From positions 1 to 59,375 of the forward strand of contig JAUNGD010000016.1 in assembly GCA_030524705.1 (NCBI GenBank): 59,375 nucleotides of DNA, in the 5' to 3' direction. Each line of letters begins with the position of its first letter. The first letter of the stretch is position 1. Below are positions 50,428 through 58,392 of the stretch, piece by piece. The notes beneath the pieces were generated by a model that worked only from the letters and a program-made list of their open reading frames with translations, searched no databases and was not told the origin of the DNA. The stretch comes from Lachnospiraceae bacterium (GTDB taxonomy: Bacteria; Bacillota; Clostridia; Lachnospirales; Lachnospiraceae). The position numbers and the translations under genes were made by a program.

Positions 50428-50544
50428 ATGAAGAAAGAGGAAAAGACGCGCTGCACTGTCGAACGAGAGTTTCTGAACAAATTAACCGCCCGGGAGCTTA
50501 TTGCCCGGATCATCCAGGCCCATCTGACCGCGCATGAAAAATGA
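50428..50544 (+). CDS. 38-aa recombinase-associated small protein
   Basis: A short ORF (MKKEEKTRCTVEREFLNKLT, ending LIARIIQAHLTAHEK) precedes the recombinase by 15 bp, with AAAGAGG before its ATG. Similar small helical ORFs commonly precede large serine recombinases in Firmicute elements; some are annotated as recombinase-associated or TnpW-like. A role in recombination directionality is possible but unknown. Confidence 0.6.
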   Translation: MKKEEKTRCTVEREFLNKLTARELIARIIQAHLTAHEK

Positions 50545-50559
50545 AACGGGGGAAAAATT

Positions 50560-52143
50560 ATGCGTGACAAACACAGCCAGCGGCCCTCCAACGCTGCCGT
50601 ATACATCCGGCTGTCAAGAGAAGATGGCGACAAGGAGGAAAGCGACAGCGTAGGAAATCAGAAAAAATTGATTTTAAACTATCTTACCGGCCGGGAGGAT
50701 TTTACTCTGCATGATATTTATATTGACGACGGCTATTCCGGCACAAATTTTAACCGTCCGGCATTTAAGCGGATGATTTCAGATATCGAGGCCGGAACGG
50801 TAAATTGCGTCATTGTCAAAGACCTGTCCCGGTTCGGCCGGGATTATATTGATACCGGCCGATATCTGGAACGCTATTTTCCTGACCGCGATGTGCGTTT
50901 CATATCCGTCACGGATCATATCGACAGCGCAAAGCAGGCATATGACATGCTGCTGCCCATCAAAAATATTTTTAATGAGCAGTATGCCCGGGACATCTCC
51001 AAAAAGGTGACTGCCTCTGTAAAAACAAAGCAGGAGGCCGGAGAATTTATCGGCGCCTTCGCCAGCTACGGCTATAAAAAATCGCCCGTCAATAAAAACA
51101 AGCTCGTCATCGACGAATATGCCGCAAACGTAGTTCGAAGAATTTTTTCTTTATATTTGCAGGGATTTGGAAAGCAGAGTATTGCAAAGAAATTGAACGC
51201 GGAGGGCATTCCCTGCCCCTCCGAATACAAAAAACTGAACGGTGAAAATTACAGAAATCCGAACCGCCTGGACACCACCTGTTACTGGACCTATTCTACG
51301 GTGCGTCAGATTTTACATAATGAAATGTACATCGGAAATATGGTGCAGGGCACCAGGCATCAGAGGCTGCGGGGCCGCCAGCAGCTTGTGGACCGTGAGA
51401 ACTGGATTGTTGTAAAAGCCACCCACGAACCCATCATTGATTCGGAAACCTGGGAGAAAACGCAGCGTCTTCTGGCCATACAGCACAGAGACCTTGACCT
51501 TGAAACAAACAAAAATATCTTTTCCGGGCTTTTAAAATGCGGTGACTGCGGCAGGTCGATGATCAAAAACGACTGGAGACTTGCAGACGGCAGCAAATCC
51601 TGTTCCTTTTACTGCGGCACATACAAGCGAAGCGGCAAAGGCTTTTGCAGCCCTCATACGCTTCCGTTTCGCGTACTGGAGCGCATTATTCTTGAAGACC
51701 TGAACAGAATCCTCCGGCAGGTAACAGATCTACAGGAGCTTGCAAAAGCCCGGCCAGCCGCAAGCGCCCCGCCGGAAAAAACAATAGATGCAGAATTACT
51801 CCGGCTGCAGTCTGAACTGGACAAGATACAGAAAAGGAAAAAGGCTTTGTACGAAGATTACAGGGAAGAGCTGATTTCCAAAGATGAGCTGATCGCTTAC
51901 CGCGAAGATTACCTGAAAAAGGAAGCGCAGCTTTCCCGGCAGCGAAAGGCTTTGGAAACCCGGAAAAACGAAGACACATGCCCCGACGCCATGAGCCACC
52001 CCTGGGTAAGGAGGCTGCTGGAATCCGGGCACATTGAGAAACTGGATCGGAATATCGTGGTGGAGATGATAGATGAAATCATTGTATATGAAGACCGCAA
52101 AATTAAAATTCGCTATAACTTTTCCAGTGACATTCAAGATTAA
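50560..52143 (+). CDS. Large serine recombinase (resolvase/invertase type)
   Basis: The 527-aa enzyme has the resolvase catalytic domain (about 8-155) starting AAVYIRLSREDGDKEE with nucleophile Ser in RLSRE, then GYSGTNFNRPAF and VKDLSRFGRDY (conserved Arg), a recombinase domain (about 175-275), a zinc ribbon beginning LKCGDCGRSM, and a coiled coil near the C-terminus (about 415-470). It should catalyse integration and, with help, excision of the surrounding element by the concerted double-strand mechanism of TndX/TnpX-type enzymes. It lies 330 bp from the right junction. Confidence 0.95.
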   Translation: MRDKHSQRPSNAAVYIRLSREDGDKEESDSVGNQKKLILNYLTGREDFTLHDIYIDDGYSGTNFNRPAFKRMISDIEAGTVNCVIVKDLSRFGRDYIDTGRYLERYFPDRDVRFISVTDHIDSAKQAYDMLLPIKNIFNEQYARDISKKVTASVKTKQEAGEFIGAFASYGYKKSPVNKNKLVIDEYAANVVRRIFSLYLQGFGKQSIAKKLNAEGIPCPSEYKKLNGENYRNPNRLDTTCYWTYSTVRQILHNEMYIGNMVQGTRHQRLRGRQQLVDRENWIVVKATHEPIIDSETWEKTQRLLAIQHRDLDLETNKNIFSGLLKCGDCGRSMIKNDWRLADGSKSCSFYCGTYKRSGKGFCSPHTLPFRVLERIILEDLNRILRQVTDLQELAKARPAASAPPEKTIDAELLRLQSELDKIQKRKKALYEDYREELISKDELIAYREDYLKKEAQLSRQRKALETRKNEDTCPDAMSHPWVRRLLESGHIEKLDRNIVVEMIDEIIVYEDRKIKIRYNFSSDIQD

Positions 52144-52242
52144 ACTTTTATAACACCAAAAGCTCCTTCCAGAAGATACATAAAGCTGCTGTCTCTGTAT
52201 CATGCAGTTTCAATATCACGGCTTGAATAAATGCCGTTCATA

Positions 52243-52362
52243 CTATCGTAAATGATATGATTTATAAGGTTCCCTGAGTTCCATGCCCTCCCCAAAAGCA
52301 CTCAGCAGGCGCACCGGATCATCTGCCAGGATTAAAAAAAGTAGACGCTCATTTCTGAACGT
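52243..52362 (-). pseudogene. Possible 39-codon coding relic
   Basis: An open minus-strand frame without a start codon reads TFRNERLLFLILADDPVRLL then SAFGEGMELREPYKSYHLR before a stop. Its composition looks like the C-terminus of a protein. It overlaps the hairpin 52334-52366. It may be the remnant of an older element gene; I do not know which. Confidence 0.35.
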
Positions 52363-52366
52363 CTAC
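52334..52366 (-). terminator. Terminator near the right end of the element
   Basis: GTAGACGCTCA (52341-52351) pairs with TGAACGTCTAC (52356-52366), with one G-U pair and a 4-nt loop. In the minus direction it is followed by seven T's (52334-52340). It would stop transcripts of the truncated amidase promoter entering the element. Confidence 0.8.
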
Positions 52367-52439
52367 AACTTGAAAAGCTTGTCCTCTCACACGTATTTAA
52401 TTTTGTTAGGTACAACAGTTGCCTTTCTTTAAATATTAT

Positions 52440-52500
52440 CGTTATCAATTTTACTTGCGCAACTGTGTTCCCCCGTGCCCGGCATCAAGGACGATAGTTC
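52440..52500. other. Right attachment junction of the mobile element
   Basis: Element sequence ends at 52472 and the CCGTG core is 52473-52477, followed by amidase sequence CCCGGCATCAAGG. An inner arm GCGCAACTG (52458-52466) mirrors the left-end arm CAGGTGCGC. Confidence 0.75.
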
Positions 52501-52861
52501 CCTTCTCCCCCGAACCGTCCTTTTTCCCCGCTGCTTCCTTATTCTCATTGCCCGGCTCTGTACCTGCTCCACCATTCTGTTCTGTGCCTGCGCCGCTGCT
52601 TTGTTCTGCTGCTGCACTGCCGCTCTGTCCTGCACTTGCGCCGCCGTTCTGTCCCGTGCCTGCGCTGCTGCTCTGTCCTGCCCCGCTGTTTTGCTCTGCA
52701 CCTGCGCCGCCGCTTTGTTCTGTGCCTGCCCTGGCATTTTCCTCCGCCTGCCGCTTCACGCCGTATGCAGGAAGAATAAACGCCAGCCCGAAAAAAACCG
52801 CCAGCATAAGATACTGAATCACTTTCACCGTTTTTCTTTCTTTTTCCTTCAATTTTTCCAC
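52451..52861 (-). pseudogene. 5' part of the split amidase gene
   Basis: GTG 52861 has GGAG seven bases upstream. The product begins EKLKEKERKTVKVIQY, has a membrane/signal segment (LMLAVFFGLAFILPAYG), an about 70-aa linker of Gly/Ala/Gln/Ser repeats (GTEQSGGAGAEQ), and reaches TIVLDAGHG, the start of the Amidase_3 domain. It then leaves the frame of the family at the element junction: GTQLRK and a stop at 52451 come from element DNA. The catalytic remainder is at 33273-33830. Alone, this fragment would be an inactive membrane peptide. Confidence 0.88.
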
Positions 52862-52953
52862 AAATTCGCTCCACACATATTTATTACTATCATATGTGCG
52901 CCACTTTGAAATAAAACACATATAATAAACCAAATCGTTCAAGGATTAAAGCT

Positions 52954-53853
52954 ATGTATCTGTTTTTTGGAATTTTATTTGCCCTGTGCATTTTCTTCTA
53001 TATCATTCATTACTGCCGGAAACGGCGGATCATCAAAAGAATCTGCAGCATGGATTTCCCGGAAAAATGCTGCCTTCTGAATGAATTGAGCCGGCCTTTC
53101 GGCTTTGAATACTTACCGGATCAGGATATTTTTACATCTGTCTCAAACGCCTGGCAGAGGGAGTTTGGATACCGTACATCCTTTGATCGGACGGCCCCGC
53201 ATTTGAATATTGTTTTTGACTGTGAACCGATATATTTTGATTACGGCGGCCAGACCTGGCTGATTGAATTCTGGAAGGGCCAGTACGGCATCAACGCCGG
53301 AGGCGAGATCGGTATTTATCACGCCGACGCCCTGCTCTCGCCGGAGCAATACGAAACCGCACATTTTCATTGCGTCTCGGACGACCAGCTTCTGCCTATG
53401 CGCATGGAATTGTTTTCCAATAACGAAAGCCTGTTTTCCATTGAGCGCTTCCACTGGTGGCTGACAGGCTTTCGCATGGGAGAATACCGCGAACCCAGTG
53501 ATCTGGAAATGCAGATTACCCTGGCTTTCCCAAACAGGGATATGCTGCAGAGCTTTTGGGAAGGGCTGCGTGGCGCAGGATACACAAAAATTCAGGCCTG
53601 TACCTGCAATCTCACGCTCTCTCTGACCTTCTCCATCCCCCATACGCTGCAGACCGGCTTTTTTCACCGGCTCTTCTGCCGGACGGCGCAATGGAGAAAC
53701 CGGCTGCTCTGCAGGCTGTTCCGGTGGATCACCCGCCCGTTTTCCTGCACCGCAGACCGTATGCTTTATCTGTACTACTTCCTGCCCTTTGCCTTCCGCC
53801 GCATGGTAAATTTCAGGAAATGCCGCCGTCCAAAAGCCCGGAGGCGATCATGA
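52954..53853 (+). CDS. DUF4474 family protein
   Basis: The 299-aa product has an N-terminal transmembrane segment (about 2-21) and a soluble domain with the DUF4474 hallmarks: FGFEYLPDQDIFTSVSNAWQ, YRTSFDRTAPHL, FDCEPIYFDYGGQTWLIEFW and GQYGINAGGEIGIY. The function of the family, frequent in Clostridia, is unknown. A basic, aromatic C-terminal stretch may form more membrane contacts. AAGGA is eight bases before the ATG. Its stop overlaps the first unit of a tandem repeat that leads into the metallophosphoesterase gene. Confidence 0.88.
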   Translation: MYLFFGILFALCIFFYIIHYCRKRRIIKRICSMDFPEKCCLLNELSRPFGFEYLPDQDIFTSVSNAWQREFGYRTSFDRTAPHLNIVFDCEPIYFDYGGQTWLIEFWKGQYGINAGGEIGIYHADALLSPEQYETAHFHCVSDDQLLPMRMELFSNNESLFSIERFHWWLTGFRMGEYREPSDLEMQITLAFPNRDMLQSFWEGLRGAGYTKIQACTCNLTLSLTFSIPHTLQTGFFHRLFCRTAQWRNRLLCRLFRWITRPFSCTADRMLYLYYFLPFAFRRMVNFRKCRRPKARRRS

Positions 53854-53910
53854 GCGCCGGAAAACACCTCTGGTCAAAAGCCCGGAGGCGGTTATGAGCG
53901 CCGGAAAACG
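53831..53910 (+). repeat. 44-nt tandem duplication of a gene start
   Basis: CAAAAGCCCGGAGGCG followed by ATGAGCGCCGGAAAAC occurs at 53831 and again at 53875, 44 nt apart, with three base differences in the matched part. The first copy's ATG (53850) overlaps the DUF4474 stop and opens a 15-codon frame ending TGA at 53895-53897, overlapping the real start at 53894 (TTATGA). Confidence 0.85.
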
Positions 53911-54781
53911 CATTTCCCAGGCTTTCGATGAGGCGCTGAAGCTCCCTCTGGATCAGAACTCCAGGTACATTCTCTTCAGCGACTGCCACCGCGGCGTCGG
54001 GAATGCGGAAGATAATTTTTTGAAAAATGAATTTTTGTATCTGGCGGCGCTGAAGCATTATTTTCGAAACGGCTTCACTTATCTGGAGCTCGGTGACGGC
54101 GACGAGCTCTGGGAGAACCGTTCCATCCGAAAGATCAAGAACGTCCACGAACAGAGCTTTGTCATGCTGTCACAGTATTATCACGCGGGACGCCTCTACG
54201 CGCTGTACGGAAATCATGATATCATTAAAAGAAATCCTGCATTTTGCCAGAAACATTTTGCCTCCTATTACTGCGCACAGCACCGGGAGCATCCGCTGTG
54301 TCCCGGCATTACCTTTTACTCTGGAATCGTCCTGCAGGACGCATTGCAAAAGAAGGACATTTACCTGACCCACGGGCATCAGGCGGATGTCCTGAACAGT
54401 ACCTTTTGGCGGCTTTCCCGTTTTCTCGTGCGCTGTGTCTGGCGGCCTCTGGAAAAGCTGGGCGTCCCGGATCCCACCAGCGCAGCCAAAAACAACACAA
54501 AAAAAGAAAAATCCGAAAGGATCTTGACGGAATGGGCGCGGCAGAATGACCATATTCTGATCACCGGGCATACCCACCGCCCCATGATCGGCACGAAGGA
54601 TTCTCCCTACTGCAACAGCGGAAGCTGCGTTCACCCCGCTGGAATCACGGGTATTGAAATTCAGAATCGGTGCATTACGCTGGTGAAATGGAGTGTGGGG
54701 ACGAGGCCGGATCTGTCGCTGTATGCGATGCGGGAGGTGCTGGGGGAGACGGTGTGTGTGGATGAGTACGCTTCACTCTGA
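53894..54781 (+). CDS. Metallophosphoesterase
   Basis: The 295-aa protein has the calcineurin-type motifs in order: YILFSDCHRGVGN, LELGDGDELWEN, ALYGNHDI, LTHGHQAD and ILITGHTHRPMI. It resembles the LpxH/UDP-diacylglucosamine-hydrolase branch in layout, but such lipid A enzymes are not expected in a Firmicute, so the true substrate is unknown. It starts at the second copy of a duplicated GGAGG-ATG segment and is coupled to DUF4474 through the 15-codon mini-ORF. Confidence 0.87.
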   Translation: MSAGKRISQAFDEALKLPLDQNSRYILFSDCHRGVGNAEDNFLKNEFLYLAALKHYFRNGFTYLELGDGDELWENRSIRKIKNVHEQSFVMLSQYYHAGRLYALYGNHDIIKRNPAFCQKHFASYYCAQHREHPLCPGITFYSGIVLQDALQKKDIYLTHGHQADVLNSTFWRLSRFLVRCVWRPLEKLGVPDPTSAAKNNTKKEKSERILTEWARQNDHILITGHTHRPMIGTKDSPYCNSGSCVHPAGITGIEIQNRCITLVKWSVGTRPDLSLYAMREVLGETVCVDEYASL

Positions 54782-54799
54782 CATTCTCTCATGCATAAT

Positions 54800-54857
54800 G
54801 GGGGTGCCGCAGAATGTGCGGAACAAAATCCCGTCAAAAGCAATCTGCGACACCCCC
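54800..54857. terminator. Inverted repeat between convergent genes
   Basis: GGGGGTGCCGCAG (54800-54812) pairs with CTGCGACACCCCC (54845-54857), with one mismatch and a 32-nt loop. The right half (AATCCCGTC...CTGCGA) recurs at 55679-55705 beyond the hydrolase gene. It could act as a bidirectional terminator or be a remnant of a small repeat element. Confidence 0.45.
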
Positions 54858-54865
54858 AGTCTTCA

Positions 54866-55609
54866 CTATTTTTCTTTCCCGAAAAATTCTAAAAATACCT
54901 GATTAAATTCTTTCGGGTTTTTATATGGGATATCATGCGCATGTCCTTTCCATACCTCGGCCTTACAGTTCGGGTTCATTTCTCCCAGCTTCAGCGTGGA
55001 GGCTATCATAACATCCCGGCTTTCTTTTTCTCCCACCAGCGCCAGCATGGGTACGGAGACCTCCGCAAACTGCGGATATTTTTCTATATCCACTCCGTCG
55101 TAGGAGTACGCTTCGTAATTGTCCTTCCGGTTCTGCTTCGACTGCCTGATATAGTCAGCCGCCGTCTGCGGATCCATATGCATATCCGCCGTTACTTTTT
55201 TTAACGCCCACGGAGAATTTTCCACATAATAGAAGAGCTTTTCCAGCCTGCATAGCCATTTTGTCTTTTTCGGATCCTTCAAAAGCCATGCGGAGATAAT
55301 AATCGCTCTGTCAATCCGCTCTTCTGCTTCACAGAGCAGGGCCACTGCAAGCTGCGCGCCCATGGAAAAGCCTGCGATGGATACTTTTTCCTTCCCGATC
55401 TTATCCATGATCTCCAACACGCCGTCAATATTCTCCCGCAGATTCCATAATTTTCCCGCTTCCTCCCCGGTTCCCAGCAAATGGACCTCAACCAGGTGAA
55501 ACCGATCTGCATACGCATACTGGCAATAAAACGTCTGCGCCATCCCTGCTCCGGGAAGCAGCAGAATAGTCGGATTCTTTGAATCCCCAAATTCCTTATA
55601 AAACAACAT
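54866..55609 (-). CDS. Alpha/beta-fold hydrolase
   Basis: The 247-aa protein has the alpha/beta hydrolase order: oxyanion region LLLPGAGMAQTF, nucleophile elbow VSIAGFSMGAQLAV (Ser in G-x-S-x-G), an acid residue near the third quarter (ALVGEKESRD) and the late catalytic His in WKGHAHDIPY. No signal peptide is present, so it is cytoplasmic. Its substrate cannot be predicted. It is a single gene converging on the metallophosphoesterase. Confidence 0.88.
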   Translation of the reverse strand: MLFYKEFGDSKNPTILLLPGAGMAQTFYCQYAYADRFHLVEVHLLGTGEEAGKLWNLRENIDGVLEIMDKIGKEKVSIAGFSMGAQLAVALLCEAEERIDRAIIISAWLLKDPKKTKWLCRLEKLFYYVENSPWALKKVTADMHMDPQTAADYIRQSKQNRKDNYEAYSYDGVDIEKYPQFAEVSVPMLALVGEKESRDVMIASTLKLGEMNPNCKAEVWKGHAHDIPYKNPKEFNQVFLEFFGKEK

Positions 55610-55677
55610 TCACATGTCCTCTTTGTACAAGCCATGATGAAACAATCCGTATAGTATCCTTATGATGTGTGATACGG

Positions 55678-55713
55678 AATCCCGTCGGAAGCATTCTGCG
55701 ATCCCCCCTGACG
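55678..55713. repeat. Second copy of an about 33-nt imperfect repeat
   Basis: The sequence AATCCCGTCGGAAGCATTCT with the following GCGATCCCCCC matches the repeat at 54828-54857 (AATCCCGTCAAAAGCAATCT) at most positions. The two copies flank the alpha/beta hydrolase gene. Confidence 0.5.
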
Positions 55714-55725
55714 GCTGAATAGTTA

Positions 55726-57084
55726 TCACATATTATCCAGCGCTATAAATGCGCATTCCAGCTGGACAGCCACCAGCTTGCGTATCGGAATGACCTCATA
55801 TTGTACATGATCTGTGATATAGGCTTCCATTTCATCCAGCTTCTTTTGTCCCGCTCTTCTTGCATCCTCCAGAACCGCCGGCAGCGGATCCTTTGTATTC
55901 CTTTGCAGCTCATCGATCATATGCGGCAGTAATCCGACAAAATTCATCCATACAGAAGTCATTCCGTATAGATTGTCAAACGCTTCACTTTTCTTTGCCG
56001 GCTCCTGAAGCTTTGGATCCTGCTGAATTGCCTGCATGCGCAGCTCGTTTTCCGTGGTAAACATTTCAACCGTATTTTCAATCATGCGCCGGAACGGGTC
56101 GGACTCCGGAATGAAAGGACGGATCCGCTCCATCTGCTCTTTCAGAAATGTACAGCTGTCCTCGGTCCTCCTGCAATTGTGCATCATAGCATCCCTTTTG
56201 CTCATTTCAGAGGGCGACTCATCGTTTATCAGCTCATTGTAAAAATAGGGAAGCTCGCATACCAGGGATAACGTATCCCCCACACAATTGGCATATTCGT
56301 CGCTGGAGGCTCCGCCGCTCATAACGTTCTGCGGTTCTTCTATGCCCTTCGCTTCATAAAAATCATACATATCTTTTACAGACAGCATCTTATACACCGC
56401 CGGTGCCAGAGACACGCAGCAGGGCATTTCCGGTTCCCCCAGGGCAAGGGGGATCCCATATTTCCCCGGAACATCTGTTACTTTCCGGTAAATTTCCGGT
56501 CTGTCCTTTGAAATATACCAGAACACGCCTCCGAAGCCCGCATTATGAAGAGAATATAAGAAATCAGGCCGGATTTCCTCTATTAATTTCATAAGCGCCT
56601 GGGTCTCCGGAATCGGGCTGTGAAAATGCAGCTTCTTGTAGTCCACCGGAAACGTCCATTCCACCTGCTCTGTCATTGCGGGGCGGTAATAATGCTCTGC
56701 ATAATTCCGTAAAGTGAACGGGCCCGAAAACCAGCCCTCGTTCAATCTGGTCCCATCCGGATCCACGCATTTGATCAGATACCATGTACAGTCCATCTGC
56801 TTCAGAAATTCCTCATGCTCCGCCAGATATCTGGAGAAATACTCCAGCGTCATCGCGCCGATGGGCTCATTGGGATGCGGGCAGGCAAACGCCAGCACCC
56901 TGCGGGCTCCGGTGCCGATACGCAGGCAGCGGATCGGAGAGCCCTTTCTGGAATGACCGATCACCTTCATCGAAATACGGTCCGGATACTCCTTCGCCAG
57001 CGCCTCTGTGCTTTCGTCCAGTTCATCCACCGTGAGGAACCGGCTATACTCGGGAATCCCGTTTAATACTTCCTGATAATTCAC
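55726..57084 (-). CDS. M14-family zinc carboxypeptidase-like protein
   Basis: The 452-aa product has carboxypeptidase motifs: HSRKGSPI near the N-terminus, the zinc motif HPNE in ACPHPNEPIGAMTLEYF, the later SLHNAGFG (third ligand His), and CELPYF near residue 290 as a catalytic Glu candidate. No signal peptide is visible, so it may process peptides after uptake. I chose GTG 57084, with AAGGAG seven bases upstream, over the longer frame, which reads through a terminator hairpin. The peptide-binding chimera gene lies directly upstream on the same strand. Confidence 0.85.
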   Translation of the reverse strand: MNYQEVLNGIPEYSRFLTVDELDESTEALAKEYPDRISMKVIGHSRKGSPIRCLRIGTGARRVLAFACPHPNEPIGAMTLEYFSRYLAEHEEFLKQMDCTWYLIKCVDPDGTRLNEGWFSGPFTLRNYAEHYYRPAMTEQVEWTFPVDYKKLHFHSPIPETQALMKLIEEIRPDFLYSLHNAGFGGVFWYISKDRPEIYRKVTDVPGKYGIPLALGEPEMPCCVSLAPAVYKMLSVKDMYDFYEAKGIEEPQNVMSGGASSDEYANCVGDTLSLVCELPYFYNELINDESPSEMSKRDAMMHNCRRTEDSCTFLKEQMERIRPFIPESDPFRRMIENTVEMFTTENELRMQAIQQDPKLQEPAKKSEAFDNLYGMTSVWMNFVGLLPHMIDELQRNTKDPLPAVLEDARRAGQKKLDEMEAYITDHVQYEVIPIRKLVAVQLECAFIALDNM

Positions 57085-57110
57085 CCTTTTTCTCCTTATT
57101 GATTCCGGTA

Positions 57111-57150
57111 TCAAAAGCCCGTATATTTCATACTGGTATCGGGCTTTTGA
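57111..57150 (-). terminator. Terminator/attenuator between the binding-protein chimera and the peptidase gene
   Basis: TCAAAAGCCCG (57111-57121) is perfectly complementary to CGGGCTTTTGA (57140-57150), with an 18-nt loop. The stem's own T-run gives a U-tract in the minus direction. It lies in the leader of the M14 gene and can cut read-through from the upstream gene. Confidence 0.7.
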
Positions 57151-57165
57151 CACCCGGATTTTTCA

Positions 57166-58284
57166 TTAAAACGGGTTTCTTGTAAATGTAACGTAAGTAA
57201 ACTCAGTCTGTGCAGCGCTGTCTACCGCCGTATCATACGGAAGTCCGGTCAAATAATCCTTGTAGGCGTAAACGCTGATATCCTCGGCAACCGGTACAAG
57301 GATCATGTCTTCCGCACAAATCTCCTGAATTCTCTTATAGCATTCTGCACGCTCCTCCTGGTCGTTGGATGCTGCAGCCGTCGCGAACAGCTCATCTGCT
57401 TCTTCGTTGCTATAGTTTGAGAAGTTCATGATACCGCCGGTGCCGATCCGATGGAAGAACATAGACGGGTCAGGGCCCACCTGTCCGCCCATAGCGTACA
57501 TATCATATCCTTCGCCGCCGTATCCCAGCTCCATAAATGCGCCCGCATCCAGTGTATTGATCGTCAGGTCAACACCGATTTCTGCCAGATTTGCTTTCAT
57601 GATCTGAGAGAAATTCAAGAACGGATCAAGATTGAAGGTCGCCATGGACAGATGCAGATAGTATCCGTCGCTGTCCTTTTCAAGCCCTGCCTCCTGAAGA
57701 AGCTCTTCTGCCTTTTCTTTGTCACACGCCGGAATCACTGCATCCTCATTGTATGCCCATTCCACCGCCGGCGTATAGTATCCTTCTGCCAGAACGCCGC
57801 TCTCACCGAATGCCTTGTCCACGATTTCCTGACGGTCGATGGCTGTAGTCAGCGCTGTGCGGACATTTACATCTGCCAGAGCTTCTGATTTAAAGTTGTA
57901 TCCGTAGTAATAGCGTCCGAAGTTCGGTATGCTGGTTACGACTGTATCCGCCATATTTTTCAAAGTAGCAATCTGGGAGCCTGCCGGCATTACGCCCAAT
58001 ACATCAATCTCACCATTGCCGAAGGCCTGAATCGCCGTGTTGCTGTCCGGAATGATCTGATACACCAGCTTATCATAGGCCGGCACCTGTCCAAAGTAAT
58101 CCTGGTTCGCTTCCAGTGTAATAGAAACACCCTGTTTGTACTCCACCAGCTTGAACGGGCCGCTGCCGGCTAATATCTGTGTCGGATCTCCCGGCGCAAG
58201 ATGTATCAGCATGAAGTTGATGACCAATGCCACGGCAATCGTGATCATTGCCAGGAATACTCTTTTTATCATGTACCGCTTCAT
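57166..58284 (-). CDS. Chimera: DppB permease N-terminus fused to a peptide-binding protein
   Basis: Residues 1-40 (MKRYMIKRVFLAMITIAVAL, then INFMLIHLAPGDPTQILAG) are the first membrane helix and the conserved periplasmic-entry motif LAPGDP of DppB/OppB-type ABC permeases. From about residue 41 (SGPFKLVEYKQG) the sequence is the C-terminal two thirds of an SBP_bac_5 dipeptide/oligopeptide-binding protein (for example NFGRYYYGYNFKSEAL, VNVRTALTTAIDR). Such a join implies an in-frame deletion between adjacent operon genes. The product would be membrane-tethered and lacks the N-terminal lobe. It may still be expressed, behind a good TetR-controlled promoter. Confidence 0.8.
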   Translation of the reverse strand: MKRYMIKRVFLAMITIAVALVINFMLIHLAPGDPTQILAGSGPFKLVEYKQGVSITLEANQDYFGQVPAYDKLVYQIIPDSNTAIQAFGNGEIDVLGVMPAGSQIATLKNMADTVVTSIPNFGRYYYGYNFKSEALADVNVRTALTTAIDRQEIVDKAFGESGVLAEGYYTPAVEWAYNEDAVIPACDKEKAEELLQEAGLEKDSDGYYLHLSMATFNLDPFLNFSQIMKANLAEIGVDLTINTLDAGAFMELGYGGEGYDMYAMGGQVGPDPSMFFHRIGTGGIMNFSNYSNEEADELFATAAASNDQEERAECYKRIQEICAEDMILVPVAEDISVYAYKDYLTGLPYDTAVDSAAQTEFTYVTFTRNPF

Positions 58285-58334
58285 TGTACTCCTCCAGTTC
58301 TCTTTTATCGCACTTTTTCAATTTAAATCATTAA

Positions 58335-58380
58335 AATATGAACCGGTTCATATTATCGCACATTTTACATACATAGTCAA
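58335..58380 (-). promoter_or_regulatory. Promoter of the chimera gene with a TetR operator over the start site
   Basis: Minus strand TTGACT (58375-58380), 17-bp spacer and GATAAT (58352-58357). The perfect 20-bp palindrome AATATGAACCGGTTCATATT (58335-58354) starts at the -10 and covers the transcription start, a standard repressor position for the divergent TetR-type gene. Confidence 0.8.
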
Positions 58381-58392
58381 TGTATTTTATAT

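Larger units (their letters stand above)
33831..52477. mobile_element. 18.6-kb serine-recombinase element inserted in the amidase gene
   Basis: Between the two halves of the amidase gene lie a toxin-antitoxin pair, a class B sortase, two giant surface/secreted proteins, a small ORF and a large serine recombinase next to the right end. The boundaries are given by the amidase frame: removal of 33831-52477 with one CCGTG kept restores DAGHGGDDPG. No relaxase, T4SS or capsid gene is present, so it is an integrative element moved by its own recombinase or mobilised by others. Its cargo (adhesins plus sortase) suggests host or surface adaptation; the toxin-antitoxin pair may keep it from being lost. 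Confidence 0.9.

Noticed and set aside
53894-54781. Naming the second metallophosphoesterase LpxH
   Set aside because: The motif layout is similar, but lipid A synthesis is not expected in this Firmicute-like genome, so only the superfamily is supported.
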